Source: Paramicrobacterium chengjingii
GTDB lineage: Bacteria; Actinomycetota; Actinomycetes; Actinomycetales; Microbacteriaceae
NCBI RefSeq assembly: GCF_011751765.2
Contig: NZ_CP061169.1
Span: 2,108,001 to 2,172,000, forward strand
Direction of reading: 5' to 3'
DNA length: 64,000 nucleotides
Shown: positions 35,940 through 44,446 of the stretch, piece by piece
How positions within the stretch are numbered: position 1 is the first letter of the stretch
Layout: every line of letters begins with the position of its first letter
Notes under the pieces: model-generated
The model's input: only the letters and a program-made list of their open reading frames with translations
Told to the model about the DNA's origin: nothing
Database searches by the model: none
Translations under genes and position numbers: made by a program

Positions 35940-36433
35940 GCTGTGGCCTCCACACTCGGCTCAGCGTCCACTGGCGGCAGCGCGGACCACGGAAACGTGA
36001 TCCATTTGTCGGTGCGGCGCCACACGAAATCCGGTTCGAGAACGGTGCGCGGCTTCGAGTACAGGGTCACCGAGCGCACCTCTGCTCCGTGCTTGCCGAG
36101 AAGCTCGACCACGAGCGCGAGAGTCTTGCCCGAATCAGAGACGTCGTCGACGAGCAGCACGCGCTTGCCGCTGAGACTCGGGGCATCGAGAGCGGGTGGC
36201 AGAACAACAGGCTCGGGCAGCGTCTCATGGATGTCGGTGTAGAACTCCACGTTGATGCTGCCGCAGCTTTTGGTGCCGAGAGCATACGCAATGGCTCCCG
36301 CGAGCAGCAGCCCTCCCCTGGCGACCGCGACAACGATGTCGGGCCGAGATCCGCCGTCCAGCACCTGGCGAGCCAGGTCGCGCGATGCCTCGCCGAAGTC
36401 GTTCCACGTGAGTACTTCACGTTCTTGGCTCAT
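35936..36433 (-). CDS. Phosphoribosyltransferase
   Basis: A 165-residue type I phosphoribosyltransferase of the short Gpt/hypoxanthine-like group. The PRPP loop is V-L-L-V-D-D-V-S-D-S-G-K-T-L at 92-105, and an A-V-A-R-G-G element lies at 36-41. The late W-R-R-T-D-K-W-I-T-F-P-W end resembles proteins annotated as xanthine/guanine phosphoribosyltransferases. It likely salvages a purine base. Start and stop overlap the neighbouring genes by 4 nt, within the aph-SDR-PRT-S51-ung operon. Confidence 0.87.
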   Translation of the reverse strand: MSQEREVLTWNDFGEASRDLARQVLDGGSRPDIVVAVARGGLLLAGAIAYALGTKSCGSINVEFYTDIHETLPEPVVLPPALDAPSLSGKRVLLVDDVSDSGKTLALVVELLGKHGAEVRSVTLYSKPRTVLEPDFVWRRTDKWITFPWSALPPVDAEPSVEATA

Positions 36434-37206
36434 GTTGTTACCTTCAACTCTCCTCTGACGAGTTTGTGCGGAGCCGCCTGCGCGACAGGTTTCACCGTGA
36501 CCTGATCGATGTTGACATGCGAGGGCAGTTCGAGCGAGTGCGCGATGGTCTCGGCGATGTCGTCGGCGGTGAGCGGATGCGGCACATCAGCGTAGACAGC
36601 ATCCGCCGCCGCCTTGTCTCCGCCGAGCCGGACAAGGGAAAATTCCTCGGTATGCACGAGGCCGGGAGCCACATCGATGACGCGAATCGGCTCGCCTGCG
36701 AGTTCGAGACGGAGAACCTGCAATAGGGCGCGCTGCGCGAACTTTGCAGCGTTGTACCCTCCTCCCTTCTCGTAGGCGACCTGCCCGGCGATGGAGGTGA
36801 CAGCGAGAAGGGATGCTGCGTTTCCCGGCTCAATCGAGGTGCGCAGCACCGGCAGCAGCGCGGAGACAACGCGCTTTGTGCCGAGCACGTTCACGTCGAA
36901 CATGCGCGCCCAATCGTCAACGTCGGACTCTTCGACCGTGGCGAGCCCAAGCGCGCCGCCCGCGTTGCTGACCAGCGCATCGGCGCCGCCCGACTCGGCG
37001 ACGTATGCGGCGAGCGCGTCGACGTCTGATTGCACGGTGACATCGCATACCCGCACGTCTGCGCCAGTCGCGTTCTTCAATTCGTCGAGGCGATCAGCTC
37101 GTCTGGCGACTCCGACGACGTTCCACCCGCGGTCGACCAAGTGAGCGACAGTCGCCCATCCGATACCCGAACTTGCTCCTGTGACGACGGCGCGGCGAAA
37201 GGTCAT
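36430..37206 (-). CDS. Short-chain dehydrogenase/reductase
   Basis: A 258-residue classical SDR. The NAD(P) loop is T-G-A-S-S-G-I-G at 9-16, N-A-G-G lies at 81-84, and the catalytic Ser138, Tyr151 and Lys155 are in place (Y-N-A-A-K). The basic residues after the second strand (A-R-R-A-D-R) suggest NADP(H). The substrate is unknown. It lies 9 nt after the phosphotransferase gene and overlaps the phosphoribosyltransferase gene by 4 nt. Confidence 0.92.
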   Translation of the reverse strand: MTFRRAVVTGASSGIGWATVAHLVDRGWNVVGVARRADRLDELKNATGADVRVCDVTVQSDVDALAAYVAESGGADALVSNAGGALGLATVEESDVDDWARMFDVNVLGTKRVVSALLPVLRTSIEPGNAASLLAVTSIAGQVAYEKGGGYNAAKFAQRALLQVLRLELAGEPIRVIDVAPGLVHTEEFSLVRLGGDKAAADAVYADVPHPLTADDIAETIAHSLELPSHVNIDQVTVKPVAQAAPHKLVRGELKVTT

Positions 37207-37215
37207 AGCTCAAGC

Positions 37216-38154
37216 TTATTTGGTGCGGGGCGCGCGCTCCACTCGCTCGCATGCCCAAGTGAGCGCCGTGAGCCCCTCGGCGCGCTGGAACTTTCTGAGG
37301 GACGGCATGAATGGCGGAGCCGGCCGGCGTGCCTTGTCGAGAAAATGCCCGGCGAGTCCGGCGAGCACGGCAGTGATGTTCTCCTCGCGTGCGTTAGCGA
37401 AGACCGGATGCTGCCCGAGCAGCGCATCGGTGTCGATCGGTTCACCGCGCATGCGAGCGTCGATCAGGTAGCCGAGGGCGTCGAACCAGCCGCAGCCGAT
37501 GCTCGCCCACGGCCAGTCGATGATGCGCACGGTGCCATCGTGCTCGATCAGGATGTTGTCGTCTCTCGTATCGACGTGCTGAAGTGACTCGCCACGCAGT
37601 GCTTCCGCCACACCGTCGGCGCACGCGGCGAGCACGGCCCGATGACGCTCGGCCCAGGGCGGGACCACGTCGTTCGATGCACCGTCGAGTTGGTGCCAGC
37701 CCTGCATAGCCTCTGCTTCCGCCTCGGCTGCGACAGGGAGACCGTAGTCACGCGTGAGCGGAGGCAGCGCGTGCAGAGCATCGAGCACGCGCACCGTGTC
37801 GCCCGCGCGCACGCCCGGATGGCGCCCCTCGATATCTTCGACCACGATAGCGAACCAGTTCTTGTCTTCTGCGGTTCCGATCAGCTGCGGTGCGGCGGGC
37901 CCGAGAGGCACGGTTCCGAGGATGCTCGCCTCACGCCGATGCAGGTCGACAGTGCCCGCATTCCGTCGGCGGTCAGCCGCCTTGACGAACGCACGGCCGC
38001 CCGTCGACGTCACCACGCGTGCGGCAACGCCAGTTGAGAAGCCACGAGGCTGGCTCTCGGCAGAGACGACGTCTCCGAGCACTGCGCCGATGCGCGCTGT
38101 GAGCGACTCGGGCAGGTCGGTCCAGAGCTGGCGTGTCTGAGTGGCAGCATCCAT
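37216..38154 (-). CDS. Aminoglycoside phosphotransferase-family kinase
   Basis: A 312-residue kinase-like protein of the APH/choline-kinase superfamily. The catalytic loop is H-V-D-T-R-D-D-N (His193 to Asn200) and the metal-binding Asp213 lies in I-I-D-W-P-W. The N-lobe lysine is probably Lys58 in A-F-V-K-A-A. Such proteins phosphorylate small molecules; most chromosomal actinobacterial members are not resistance genes. It is the first gene of a leftward five-gene operon and is divergent from metY, sharing a 136-nt intergenic region. Confidence 0.83.
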   Translation of the reverse strand: MDAATQTRQLWTDLPESLTARIGAVLGDVVSAESQPRGFSTGVAARVVTSTGGRAFVKAADRRRNAGTVDLHRREASILGTVPLGPAAPQLIGTAEDKNWFAIVVEDIEGRHPGVRAGDTVRVLDALHALPPLTRDYGLPVAAEAEAEAMQGWHQLDGASNDVVPPWAERHRAVLAACADGVAEALRGESLQHVDTRDDNILIEHDGTVRIIDWPWASIGCGWFDALGYLIDARMRGEPIDTDALLGQHPVFANAREENITAVLAGLAGHFLDKARRPAPPFMPSLRKFQRAEGLTALTWACERVERAPRTK

Positions 38155-38183
38155 CTGCAGATTCTAGCGGCGCGCATCACGTG

Positions 38184-38199
38184 AACATGACGTCATGTT
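38184..38199. promoter_or_regulatory. 16-bp perfect palindrome before metY
   Basis: AACATGACGTCATGTT reads the same on both strands. With flanking GTG and (T)CAC it extends to a 23-nt near-palindrome from 38181 to 38203. It lies between the divergent phosphotransferase gene and metY. Size and symmetry suit a dimeric repressor (TetR or similar); it does not match the Corynebacterium McbR site. A second perfect palindrome, GGCCAGCTGGCC, lies at 38211-38222. Confidence 0.6.
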
Positions 38200-38290
38200 T
38201 CACCGGCACTGGCCAGCTGGCCCACGGCTTGCGTACTCTCAGGTGTATGGCCGCCCCGGTGGCGGCGAAACCCGACGACAGAGGACACTC

Positions 38291-39613
38291 ATGACAGACG
38301 CACAATCGGACTGGAAGTTCGAGACCATTCAGATCCACGCGGGCGCTGCCCCAGACCCTGTAACGAAAGCGCGTGCGACCCCGATCTACCAGACAACGAG
38401 CTACGTGTTCGACAACACGGAGCACGCGAAGAACCTCTTCGCCCTCGCCGAGTTCGGCAATATCTACACGCGCATTCAGAACCCGACTCAAGACGTCGTC
38501 GAGCAGCGCATGGCAGCCCTCGAAGGCGGAACGGGAGCACTGCTGCTCGCGTCCGGCCAGGCCGCATCGACGTTCTCGATTCTCAATATCGCCCAGGCCG
38601 GCGACCACATCGTCTCCTCGTCGTCGATCTACGGCGGAACGTATAACTTGTTCAAGTACACGCTCGCCAAGCTCGGCATCGAGGTGACGTTCGTCGAAGA
38701 CCAGGACGACCTCGAGGAGTGGCGCCGTGCCATTCGCCCCAACACCAAGGCCCTGTTCGCCGAGACGATCGGAAACCCGCGCATCAATGTGCTGGACATC
38801 TCCGGTGTCGCCGATGTCGCTCACTCCAACGATGTTCCGCTGATTGTCGACAACACAATCGCGACTCCGTACCTCATTCGCCCTCTCGACCACGGCGCAG
38901 ACATCGTTGTGCACTCGGCCACGAAGTTCCTTGGCGGTCACGGCACGGTCATCGGCGGCGTCATCGTCGACGGCGGAAAGTTCGAATGGTCGAAACACGT
39001 CGACAAGTTCCCCGGTCTGACCGAGCCCGACCCGTCGTACCACGGTGCGAGTTACACGACGGTCCTCGGCGATTCGATCGCCTACATCATCAAGGCGCGC
39101 GTGCAGCTGCTGCGCGACCTCGGCTCGGCAATTGCTCCGGCGAGCGCCTGGCAGCTCATTCAGGGAATCGAAACGCTGTCGCTGCGCATTGAGCGCCACG
39201 TGCAGAATGCTCAGGAGATCGCCGAGTGGCTTGAGGCGCACCCGGACATCGCGAGCGTGAGCTACTCTGGCCTGCCCTCGAGCCCGTGGTACGAGAAGGC
39301 AAACCACTATGCGCCCAAGGGTGTCGGTGCGGTGCTCTCGTTCGAGCTCAAGGGCGGTGCGGATGCCGGTCGCGCCTTCGTGAACAGCCTTCAACTGTTC
39401 TCGCACCTGGCCAACATCGGAGACGTGCGCTCGCTGGTCATCCACCCGGCGTCGACAACGCACTCACAGCTCTCGCCCGAGCAGCAGCTCACGGCCGGCG
39501 TCACTCCGGGCCTTGTTCGTCTGTCCGTTGGGCTCGAGAACCTTGATGACCTCAAGGCCGACCTCGAGCAGGCATTCACCACGGCTCGCGAGGTGACACA
39601 GGCTGCACGCTGA
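38291..39613 (+). CDS. metY: O-acetylhomoserine sulfhydrylase
   Basis: Makes homocysteine from O-acetylhomoserine and sulfide with PLP. The 440-residue protein starts at the ATG at 38291 behind AGAGGA; a longer in-frame start upstream would run through the palindromic operator region. The PLP lysine is in [10 protein letters not shown] near 212. The early Q-T-T-S-Y-V-F and R-I-Q-N-P-T segments are typical of the MetY branch. It stands 117 nt before metX, which makes its substrate, with a strong hairpin between the two. Confidence 0.95.
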   Translation: MTDAQSDWKFETIQIHAGAAPDPVTKARATPIYQTTSYVFDNTEHAKNLFALAEFGNIYTRIQNPTQDVVEQRMAALEGGTGALLLASGQAASTFSILNIAQAGDHIVSSSSIYGGTYNLFKYTLAKLGIEVTFVEDQDDLEEWRRAIRPNTKALFAETIGNPRINVLDISGVADVAHSNDVPLIVDNTIATPYLIRPLDHGADIVVHSATKFLGGHGTVIGGVIVDGGKFEWSKHVDKFPGLTEPDPSYHGASYTTVLGDSIAYIIKARVQLLRDLGSAIAPASAWQLIQGIETLSLRIERHVQNAQEIAEWLEAHPDIASVSYSGLPSSPWYEKANHYAPKGVGAVLSFELKGGADAGRAFVNSLQLFSHLANIGDVRSLVIHPASTTHSQLSPEQQLTAGVTPGLVRLSVGLENLDDLKADLEQAFTTAREVTQAAR

Positions 39614-39621
39614 GTCGACCA

Positions 39622-39658
39622 AGAGAGGGGCGGATGCTGTCAGCATCCGCCCCTCTCT
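39622..39658 (+). terminator. Terminator of metY
   Basis: A perfect 17-bp stem (39622-39638 with 39642-39658) closed by a 3-nt GTC loop lies 8 nt past the metY stop. It is the strongest hairpin in the window. It should separate metY from metX transcription. Confidence 0.85.
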
Positions 39659-39730
39659 GTCCATACAGGTCGCAGAGGCCGCCACTGTAACAATGCCCGC
39701 GCGCTCAGGCAGGAACGACAGAATGAGGTC

Positions 39731-40936
39731 ATGGACTCGCAGCGCCTCGATGACACCGTGCCCTGGAGCTTCATCACCGAAGCCGACAATCGCACGGTCA
39801 TCGGCCGACCTCCTGCCACGGGAGCATGGCGAGATGGCGACCCCGCAGGCAGCCGACAGTTTGCCACGCTCGGTGCGTTGTCGTTCGAGGCAGGAGGATC
39901 CCTTCCTCTCGTGCGCATCGCGTATGAAACCTGGGGAACTCTCAATGAGAATCACGACAATGCGGTCCTCATTCTGCACGCGCTGACGGGCGACTCACAC
40001 GTGCACGGGCCCGCTGGAGACGGCCACCCCACGGCCGGATGGTGGGAAGAAATCGTAGGGCCGCAGAAGGTCATCGACACCGATCGCTACTTCGTCGTCG
40101 CACCCAACATGCTGGGAGGCTGCCAGGGTTCGACAGGACCGTCCAGCTTCGCACCCGACGGCAGCGAATGGGGCGCTCGATTTCCCTACACCACCATCCG
40201 CGATCAGGTTGTTGCGCAGGCCCAACTCGCTGACACCCTCGGCGTCGCGGTCTGGGCAGCGGTCGTCGGAGGTTCCATGGGCGGCATGCACGCGCTCGAG
40301 TGGGGCACGATATATCCCGAACGCGTGGAACGCCTCGCGATTCTCGCGGCACCACCCGTGACAACGGCAGATCAGATCGCCCAGAATACCGTGCAGATCG
40401 AAGCCATTCGCACTGACCCACACTTTCACGGCGGCTCATACTACGACGCCTCATACGGCAACGGGCCATACAGAGGTCTCGCTCTGGCTCGCCGGCTCGC
40501 GATGATCAACTATCGAAGCCCCCACGAACTCAATACCCGCTTTGCCCGCTCATGGCAGTCAGAGATCAGTCCGCTCGGCAACGGCGGTCGTTTCGCCGTC
40601 GAGTCATATATCGATTTTCACGGCAACAAGTTCACCCGCCGCTTTGATGCAAACAGCTACACCGTGCTCGTCGAAGCGATGAACTCGCACGACGTCAGTC
40701 GTGGCCGCGGCAGCATTGACGAGGCATGCTCCCGTGTAACAATGCCGACGCTGGTTCTGGGAATCGACAGCGACAGGCTGTTTCCCGTCTCTGGGCAAGA
40801 AATCATCGCCGCAGCGGTGCCGGGGAACATTGATGGCGATAAACCGGTTGTGATGAGCTCTGATTTCGGCCACGACGCGTTTCTCATCGAAAACACGCTC
40901 GTCTCCCAGCAGTTGGCCCGTCTTCTCAGCATCTGA
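39731..40936 (+). CDS. metX: Homoserine O-acetyltransferase
   Basis: Transfers acetyl from acetyl-CoA to homoserine for methionine synthesis by direct sulfhydrylation. The 401-residue alpha/beta-hydrolase-fold protein has the nucleophile elbow G-G-S-M-G-G-M (Ser about 181), the early Y-E-T-W-G and H-A-L-T-G-D-S-H segments and the late D-F-G-H-D-A-F-L with the catalytic His. ATG at 39731 follows AATGAGG. It draws on the homoserine made by Hom encoded earlier in the window. Confidence 0.95.
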   Translation: MDSQRLDDTVPWSFITEADNRTVIGRPPATGAWRDGDPAGSRQFATLGALSFEAGGSLPLVRIAYETWGTLNENHDNAVLILHALTGDSHVHGPAGDGHPTAGWWEEIVGPQKVIDTDRYFVVAPNMLGGCQGSTGPSSFAPDGSEWGARFPYTTIRDQVVAQAQLADTLGVAVWAAVVGGSMGGMHALEWGTIYPERVERLAILAAPPVTTADQIAQNTVQIEAIRTDPHFHGGSYYDASYGNGPYRGLALARRLAMINYRSPHELNTRFARSWQSEISPLGNGGRFAVESYIDFHGNKFTRRFDANSYTVLVEAMNSHDVSRGRGSIDEACSRVTMPTLVLGIDSDRLFPVSGQEIIAAAVPGNIDGDKPVVMSSDFGHDAFLIENTLVSQQLARLLSI

Positions 40937-40995
40937 CCAGCAAGCCCATAAACTGAAGGTTGCAGACGCGACGAAGTTCACAAGGGGTGAGGCGC

Positions 40996-42231
40996 ATGGC
41001 CGTGTGGCGTGAGATTGCTCCCTCCGCTCCCGGGCATCAGCAGCGTGAGTCACTCGAGTACTTCGATACGCAGCACGCACAGCTGGTTTCGACGACTGCA
41101 CTTTCCTTCTGCCTCGTCGGCACGGCAATGTCGTTCGTCGCCATGCTCATGCCTGGAGCGATCGCTAGCGGTTGGATCCCCACCGCGCTTATCGTACACA
41201 TCATTCTCGGTGCGGCTGCGCTCTGGACGTGGAGGCGGCGAACTTTGCTCGGCCAGGCGTGCGTGGTGGGAGCGGGCCTCACGACGCTTGTCACTATTAC
41301 CGCAGCTGTGCCCCCCGCAGGCATCAACTTCACGATGGGAGCGGCGATCTGTGTCATCGCCGGTTGGGGAATCGGCTCCCTCGCGATCTCGCTCACAGCC
41401 ACACGCGGTGGCGTTCTCGCAATCGGCGCCGTCTTTGTCACCACCGAGGTGTCGTGCCTGCTGCTTTCACACTCCATCGGCATTCCGGCGGAAAATGTCT
41501 GGGGGCTTGTTGGCCTTGTCACAGTGCTCTGGCTGCTGTGCCTCGTGTTCGGCGTATGGCTCGTCAGCAGCCGGGGACGCGTTATCAGGCGCATTGTCAG
41601 CATTGGCCGCGCACACAACCTCGAACGACGGGCGAGTGAAACAGAGGCGGCGCGTCTGCGCGATGCCCGTCTCCTGCACGACACCGCACTGGCAACACTG
41701 TCGATCCTCGCGCACTCGGGCGTCGGGGTCGACGCCGAGACTCTGAGAAAGCAGGCGGCGAGCGATCGTGAGCTGCTTGCTCGGCTTCGTCGCGGCGAGA
41801 GTCCATCCCCACGAGCATCCGGTCAATACACCCTGACCAATACGGCAGAGCTCCAACTAGGCGAGACACTCGAATCTGTCAAAGGGCGTTTTAAAGGAAC
41901 GGAGCTCGATGTCACGTGGCACGGTTCCGGCCAACTCGGTCTGGCGCACGCCAAACTCGACGCCTTCATCCATGCGCTCACCGAATGCATCGAAAATGTG
42001 CGCCGTCACGCGCACGTCACCGACGCACACGTCACTCTCAGCGACGACGGCACAATCGTACGCGGCGTCGTCACGGACGCCGGCGTCGGGTTCGATCCAT
42101 CGGAGATTCCCGACAGCCACATGGGATTTCGGCAGTCCGTCGTCGCCCGAGTGGAGGAGATCGGCGGAACTGTCCGTGTCTTCTCTTCTCCTGGAGCCGG
42201 TACGACTGTCGTGTTGGAGGTGCCGAAGTGA
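40996..42231 (+). CDS. Membrane sensor histidine kinase, NarL-partner type
   Basis: A 411-residue kinase starting at the ATG at 40996 behind AAGGGGTGAG. About six hydrophobic helices (residues 30-195) form the sensor; no large extracellular domain is visible. The phospho-acceptor is probably His228 in R-L-L-H-D-T-A-L-A-T-L. The ATPase domain shows an N-box E-C-I-E-N-V-R-R-H-A near 330, a G1 box V-T-D-A-G-V-G-F-D and a final G-T-T-V-V-L-E-V. It is followed with 4-nt overlap by a degenerate sensor-like gene and then a NarL-type regulator. The signal is unknown. Confidence 0.87.
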   Translation: MAVWREIAPSAPGHQQRESLEYFDTQHAQLVSTTALSFCLVGTAMSFVAMLMPGAIASGWIPTALIVHIILGAAALWTWRRRTLLGQACVVGAGLTTLVTITAAVPPAGINFTMGAAICVIAGWGIGSLAISLTATRGGVLAIGAVFVTTEVSCLLLSHSIGIPAENVWGLVGLVTVLWLLCLVFGVWLVSSRGRVIRRIVSIGRAHNLERRASETEAARLRDARLLHDTALATLSILAHSGVGVDAETLRKQAASDRELLARLRRGESPSPRASGQYTLTNTAELQLGETLESVKGRFKGTELDVTWHGSGQLGLAHAKLDAFIHALTECIENVRRHAHVTDAHVTLSDDGTIVRGVVTDAGVGFDPSEIPDSHMGFRQSVVARVEEIGGTVRVFSSPGAGTTVVLEVPK

Positions 42232-43418
42232 GCCTTCCGGAACCGAGCGGCTCAGACCGCGCCCGCACAGCCGGGATACGTGCAACGTCCCAGGCGGCGC
42301 TCGGCACTGCACGGCTCGGAGTCGGGCCCGGATTCGCCGGTGCGGTAATCGTCGTGTATTCATTCGTCCGATTTGTCGCCAACGTCGCCGCTTACCCGCA
42401 CCTGCCTGGAAACATCGGCGCATGGCTCCTGTTTATCGCGACGCTCATCGCTGTTACCTGGCATGTTCGACGCACGGGATATCACCTGAGTGGACGTGCA
42501 TTCTGGATCGCGTCGATCCCTCTCGCCTGCGTCGCCGCGCTCGACATCACGGCTGTGTGGGGCCACATCGACTCAGGCACCTTTCCCTCGGCGGCCTGTG
42601 CCATCGGCGGCGTACTCATCGGCGCGCTGTCCCTGAGACCAATCAGAGAAATAGTGACGTGCACGGGAGTTCTCGCGCTCATTCTCATCACGGCCATCCT
42701 CTCGAGCGAACACGACAGGGCAGTCTCACTTGGCGCAGAGCTGGTGATGTTTGCCGTGTCCATCGTGCCCCCGCTCATTGGCAGCCTCACCATGAACGCC
42801 TACCGCTCCCTCAGCCGCAAGGCGCTCGACCGCGTAATGATTCAGAGCACGGTGACGGCTCCCGCATTCGGTCCGGAGCTGATGGCCTCTGAGCGTCTCG
42901 CTTCTGTCGACCATGAGGTGGAGGTGATCTTCGAGAAGGTGGCGTCGGGCGAGCTTGAGCTGCCACTTTCCCCCGAGGTCTCAGAACAGGCAGCGTCCCT
43001 GGCCACGGAACTGCGCAGTCATCTCGTATCCGGGCGCCAGAACACCTGGCTGCAGCACGCAGTGATCGAATCGGGAGTGTTGCGCGGAAGCCTCGACTTA
43101 GACGATGTGAATGCGACTGCCGCCCTTCTGCAGCCCGGCCAGCGCGAGGGGCTGCTCTCATCGCTCTGGCTTCTCGCTCTCTCGTCAGAGGGAACGACGC
43201 TCAGAACGCACGTACGCATTGGTGAGGTGTATTCGGTGCAGCGTGTGTCCGGGCCCGAGCAGCGCTGCCATATTGAGATCCTCGTCGACGACATCAAGCG
43301 CAATCGCGTCGAGCCCGCATCATGGGCTGCACTGCGCAGTGTCGGTGACCTCGTAGATACTCAAACCCCACAAGGAATGCGGTTCGCGCTCGAATGCGCG
43401 ATCCGCGTCGGTCAATGA
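42228..43418 (+). CDS. Membrane protein resembling a degenerate histidine kinase
   Basis: A 396-residue protein starting at the GTG at 42228, which overlaps the kinase stop and follows GGAGG. Residues 30-200 hold about six hydrophobic helices; the rest is cytoplasmic. The cytoplasmic half follows the layout of the neighbouring kinase (helical stretch, then Q-R-E-G-L-L-S-S-L-W-L-L where the N-box helix would lie), but there is no phospho-accepting His motif, no conserved N-box Asn and no G-box. I do not recognise a named family. I infer a catalytically dead partner or regulator of the kinase, based on position and topology. Confidence 0.6.
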   Translation: MSLPEPSGSDRARTAGIRATSQAALGTARLGVGPGFAGAVIVVYSFVRFVANVAAYPHLPGNIGAWLLFIATLIAVTWHVRRTGYHLSGRAFWIASIPLACVAALDITAVWGHIDSGTFPSAACAIGGVLIGALSLRPIREIVTCTGVLALILITAILSSEHDRAVSLGAELVMFAVSIVPPLIGSLTMNAYRSLSRKALDRVMIQSTVTAPAFGPELMASERLASVDHEVEVIFEKVASGELELPLSPEVSEQAASLATELRSHLVSGRQNTWLQHAVIESGVLRGSLDLDDVNATAALLQPGQREGLLSSLWLLALSSEGTTLRTHVRIGEVYSVQRVSGPEQRCHIEILVDDIKRNRVEPASWAALRSVGDLVDTQTPQGMRFALECAIRVGQ

Positions 43419-43455
43419 CCGTCGACCAGTAGACTGCACACACAGAGAGGACATC

Positions 43456-44100
43456 GTGATGATTCCAGACAAGATCCGCGTGGCGATTGTTGACGACCAC
43501 CGAATGATCCTCAGTGCATTCACACAGTGGATCACCGATAGCGCAGACGATGTAGACGTGATCACTGCAGTGCCCACGTGGCCCGAGCTGCTCACCCACC
43601 CGAGCTTTCCGGTTGATGTTGTCCTTCTCGACCTCGACTTGAAAGACAACATCCCCGTGTCGCTCAAGCTCTCGACCCTCAAAACAACGGGGTCGCAGAC
43701 CGTCGTCATGAGCGCCTACTCTGACCCCGGTGTGGTGCGCGAAGCTCTCGCGGCGGGCGCTGTCGGCTATCTCGTGAAGAGCGAGCCTGCCTCAGCGATG
43801 GTCGAGGCAATTCGCGCTGCCCAGCGTGGCGAGTCGTACATTTCTGCCGAACTCGATGCTGCTCTCGGGAGGGCATCGTCTGCATCGCCTCGACTGAGCG
43901 CACAGGAGCGACGTGTGATGGCACTCTATGCCGCAGGCGATCCCGTGAAGTCGGTGGCGTATGAGCTAAGCATCTCTGAAGAGACCGCGAAGTCGTATCT
44001 CAAGCGCATTCGAGAGAAGTACCGCAGCAAAGGCATCGATGTCGGAACCAAGGTCGCTCTGCGTAAGCAAGCGATCGTCGACGGAATCATCGTCAACTAG
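43456..44100 (+). CDS. Response regulator, NarL/LuxR family
   Basis: A 214-residue two-domain regulator. The receiver has the acidic pair Asp13/Asp14 (I-V-D-D-H), the phospho-acceptor Asp59 (V-L-L-D), a Ser in V-V-M-S-A-Y and the Lys in G-Y-L-V-K-S. The C-terminal LuxR-type helix-turn-helix spans L-S-A-Q-E-R-R to S-Y-L-K-R-I-R-E-K-Y. GTG 43456 and ATG 43459 are both possible starts behind AGAGGA. It lies 37 nt after the degenerate sensor gene, closing a three-gene signalling locus. Its stop overlaps the convergent thiamine-binding-family gene by 8 nt. Confidence 0.92.
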   Translation: MMIPDKIRVAIVDDHRMILSAFTQWITDSADDVDVITAVPTWPELLTHPSFPVDVVLLDLDLKDNIPVSLKLSTLKTTGSQTVVMSAYSDPGVVREALAAGAVGYLVKSEPASAMVEAIRAAQRGESYISAELDAALGRASSASPRLSAQERRVMALYAAGDPVKSVAYELSISEETAKSYLKRIREKYRSKGIDVGTKVALRKQAIVDGIIVN

Positions 44101-44416
44101 CCGAAGCGGGCTCCTCGAGGGCGCTCTCAAGACGTGACACCTTCCCGTGCATCTCGTCTTCGTAGCCCGGGCGGATGTCTGCTTTGATGACGAGCGATAT
44201 GCGAGAGCCGAACGGCTCCACCGCCTCGGTGGCACGCTTCACGACGTCGAACACCTCGTCCCACGAGCCTTCAAGCTCCGTGAACATGCTGCTGGTCTTG
44301 TTCGGCAGGCCGGAGTCCCGAACGATCTTCACGGCGGCGGCCACGGCATCGTGCACTGATGCATCCTTCCGACCGGTTCCGCTCGGTGCGATTGAAAAAG
44401 CGATAAGCATACTCAT
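44093..44416 (-). CDS. Thiamine-binding protein, MTH1187/YkoF-like family
   Basis: A 107-residue single-domain protein of the MTH1187 (DUF77) family. It shows the early I-A-F-S-I-A-P-S-G-T-G start, the T-S-S-M-F-T-E-L-E-G centre and the V-I-K-A-D-I-R-P-G-Y end. Members form tetramers and some bind thiamine in the cytoplasm. No thiamine biosynthesis gene or TPP riboswitch is near. Its end overlaps the response regulator gene tail to tail. Confidence 0.87.
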   Translation of the reverse strand: MSMLIAFSIAPSGTGRKDASVHDAVAAAVKIVRDSGLPNKTSSMFTELEGSWDEVFDVVKRATEAVEPFGSRISLVIKADIRPGYEDEMHGKVSRLESALEEPASAS

Positions 44417-44446
44417 ACCTCCTGGTCCCAGTGTTGCACTGTTCTC

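Noticed and set aside
38200..38290. Possible SAM riboswitch before metY
   Set aside because: A short GCCGCC/GGCGGC hairpin exists (38250-38266), but I could not find the conserved core of SAM-I, SAM-II or SAM-IV.
38177..39463. Open frame of 428 codons antisense to metY
   Set aside because: It mirrors metY codon structure, has no recognisable domain and no ribosome-binding site. High GC makes such antisense frames common.
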